From a virus: a stretch of 29,444 bases of DNA. Positions 28,004 to 29,444 of the stretch are shown here, in pieces. The notes under the pieces were generated by a model that worked only from the letters and a program-made list of their open reading frames with translations, did no database searches and was not told where the DNA came from. The translations under genes were made by a program, and so were the position numbers. How positions within the stretch are numbered: position 1 is the stretch's first letter; every line of letters starts with the position of its first letter. Location of the stretch: positions 1-29,444 of IMG/VR virus record IMGVR_UViG_3300021365_000070, one strand, 5' to 3'.

Positions 28004-29139
28004 ATATCCAATTTTAATTTAAATGTGAAATCTTCCGATTCTAATTTCCTAACTGGATTGGCAAGCTTTGCGACAGCAATAAGATTCCTGTCCTTGTCAT
28101 ATACTCCAATTGAAGAAATATAAGTCACATTGTTGAAGGACTCATTATAATCAGAAAATGAGCTACTGTTAATATTTTTTATTGGCGTGGGCGATTCAAA
28201 GTACCCTAGCTTGCCTGTCGATAAAGAACTTGTTATTTGGTCTTTAGATCTGAACGTTGGGTTATTAGAGTGGTTTAGTTCGCCTTGAGGAGCTTTCGCG
28301 AACATGGTCATTGTTGGAGTATAGGTTGTGCCTTCGAACGCCATAGAAAATACATTTCTATTACTTGTAGGTGTGCCAAAGTATGTCCATCTAGGTCCAT
28401 CAACTTGCGTTCCTTCGTAGAGGTCTGTATATTCTCCAGCAGATAAATCAGTTAATCCGTTAAGGAGAAGAACTCCTTCGCCATATAAGGCTACTCCGAC
28501 TGTACTCCCACTGCCTGGACTGTCTACCGGCAATGTTTGAATAAGATTGCCGTTGCGGTTGATATCTTGTGCTCGACCTACGAGTGTACCAGTAATAAAA
28601 AACTTTAAATCAACAGTCCCTTTTTTAATCTCTGAGCCGTAGAAGATAGAAGGAATTGAAATAAGATTCAATGAACCTGTTGAGTAGTCTCCAAACGAAC
28701 TGGAAACTCTATAGTTGGGACTTAGTGGAGTATAAGACTTCATTGCAGTCTTGATCGAATCAAGCCTTACTCGCTTCTCATCAACAGCGTAATACCTTCG
28801 GTGATAAGAAGAGGACAGCGGATAGCTACTAGAGATTTCGTCTCCATAATTAAAGTTCTGATTGAACTCATCTAGCGAGACCGTGTTAAATGCAGAGAGC
28901 CCGCTTTCTTTTGTCAAGAAGGGATATATAAGTCCGCCAGAGCGGCGGTCTACATTCATCTCATATAAGCTAACGTGTCCAGTTGGGATATGCCCGACGT
29001 TGGCAACATGAGTGCCGCTTATCTTTGGAACGCTATTGTAATACCTAGTTCCACTAATGTAAGTAATGAACTCTGTTCGTGGATGTGCCTTTACTTGATT
29101 ATAAAGAAGATCATTAGGTCCAAATTTGTAATACGGCAT
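28000..29139 (-). CDS. Virion structural protein (tail/baseplate-associated), paralog of upstream gene
   Basis: A 379-residue protein beginning MPYYKFGPNDLLYNQVKAHP. It is rich in Tyr, Ser, Gly and Thr, with SSSY and GTRYYN-type stretches typical of phage structural proteins. It has no enzyme motif or membrane segment. Its last 45 residues (TYISSIGVYDKDRNLIAVAK followed by LANPVRKLESEDFTFKLKLDI) closely match the end of the neighbouring partial gene (29169-29444). That ending recurs, to my memory, in structural proteins of marine T4-like phages. The ribosome site GTGGAG is good. It is probably a baseplate or fiber-attachment protein; the exact role is not identified. Confidence 0.8.
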   Translation of the reverse strand: MPYYKFGPNDLLYNQVKAHPRTEFITYISGTRYYNSVPKISGTHVANVGHIPTGHVSLYEMNVDRRSGGLIYPFLTKESGLSAFNTVSLDEFNQNFNYGDEISSSYPLSSSYHRRYYAVDEKRVRLDSIKTAMKSYTPLSPNYRVSSSFGDYSTGSLNLISIPSIFYGSEIKKGTVDLKFFITGTLVGRAQDINRNGNLIQTLPVDSPGSGSTVGVALYGEGVLLLNGLTDLSAGEYTDLYEGTQVDGPRWTYFGTPTSNRNVFSMAFEGTTYTPTMTMFAKAPQGELNHSNNPTFRSKDQITSSLSTGKLGYFESPTPIKNINSSSFSDYNESFNNVTYISSIGVYDKDRNLIAVAKLANPVRKLESEDFTFKLKLDI

Positions 29140-29168
29140 TTCTAAACTCCACTATGCTTATCAGTACT

Positions 29169-29444
29169 TTAATAGTCTAGGCGCACGCGGAATGTTAGCT
29201 CGTTTGTCGGATCCTTCTTAATAGGCTCTGAAAGTTTCGCTACAGCAAGTAATTCGTTGTCAGCAGAGTATAATCCAATCGTTGTAGCATATGCCACTGG
29301 ATTGTCTAGTGTATTATTCTTGACAACAATTTTACTGCTCGATACATATGTTGGGTTCGTGCTGTAATTAAAGTCTGTATTATTGGCTCTACAGAAATAG
29401 ATAGTAGAATTTAATTCAGTTGTGTTATTAAAGCTGATATTGTT
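29169..29444 (-). CDS. Partial virion structural protein, paralog, 5' part beyond window
   Basis: My translation of the last 276 bases gives 91 residues and a TAA stop, open at the window edge. The end reads NPVAYATTIGLYSADNELLA, then VAKLSEPIKKDPTNELTFRV and RLDY. It aligns residue by residue with the end of the next gene (IGVYDKDRNLIAVAKLANPV..., FTFKLKLDI). This supports tandem duplication of a structural gene. Function is as for the neighbour: unknown virion component. Confidence 0.82.
   Translation of the reverse strand, partial: NNISFNNTTELNSTIYFCRANNTDFNYSTNPTYVSSSKIVVKNNTLDNPVAYATTIGLYSADNELLAVAKLSEPIKKDPTNELTFRVRLDY

Overview
The window is a piece of a tailed double-stranded DNA phage with a contractile tail, of the T4-like (Straboviridae/Kyanoviridae-like) lineage. 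It carries recognisable T4-type terminase (gp17), portal (gp20), prohead protease (gp21), scaffold (gp22), major capsid protein (gp23), neck proteins (gp13, gp14), sheath stabiliser (gp15) and tail sheath (gp18). The similarity to T4 is distant. The mix of small proteins (MKxKKSxL-type N-termini, S74-ended fibers, a short nucleotide-sugar dehydrogenase, a phage bS21) recalls uncultured marine myophages more than enterobacterial ones. The host cannot be named from this sequence. Strong AGGAG-type ribosome binding sites and one good sigma70-like promoter point to an ordinary bacterium. Every supported gene lies on the minus strand, so transcription runs from high to low coordinates, and coding density is very high: no gene-free stretch exceeds about 150 bases.

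Layout in transcription order (right to left). At 29444-28000 are two tandem related virion proteins, the first cut by the window edge. At 28003-26556 a RuvC-like nuclease overlaps a DnaG/gp61-like primase. At 26496-25951 is a possible internal head protein. At 25891-22736 is a single 1051-residue protein joining the SbcD/Mre11 (gp47) nuclease to the SbcC/Rad50 (gp46) ATPase, followed at once by a short UDP-glucose-dehydrogenase-like protein. At 21868-20805 is a probable lysis cluster (holin-like, spanin-like, and a secreted coiled-coil protein). At 20805-16877 are two fiber proteins, each ending in an S74 chaperone domain. At 16782-8590 is a long, tightly packed packaging and head operon (zinc-ribbon protein, small proteins, terminase, portal, protease, bS21). 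At 8514-5568 are scaffold and major capsid protein. At 5419-4238 are two single-gene units, one encoding a threonine-rich protein. At 4122-1 are neck, sheath stabiliser and tail sheath, the last cut by the window edge.

Regulation is partly visible. Four rho-independent terminators close the fiber, capsid, 182-residue structural and threonine-rich units. Seven intergenic sites share the sequence (A/C)CTATTTA on the coding strand, shortly before start codons. They are the best candidate for a phage-specific late promoter, and two of them lead straight into a GAAA-tetraloop hairpin. A sigma70-type promoter instead precedes the recombination gene, consistent with earlier expression.

The most notable items are the one-chain gp47-gp46 fusion, the bS21 gene inside the head operon, an in-frame UGA placed in the loop of a perfect hairpin before the prohead protease, a shared N-terminal peptide on three small proteins that may target them to the capsid, and the threonine-rich protein with basic ends.
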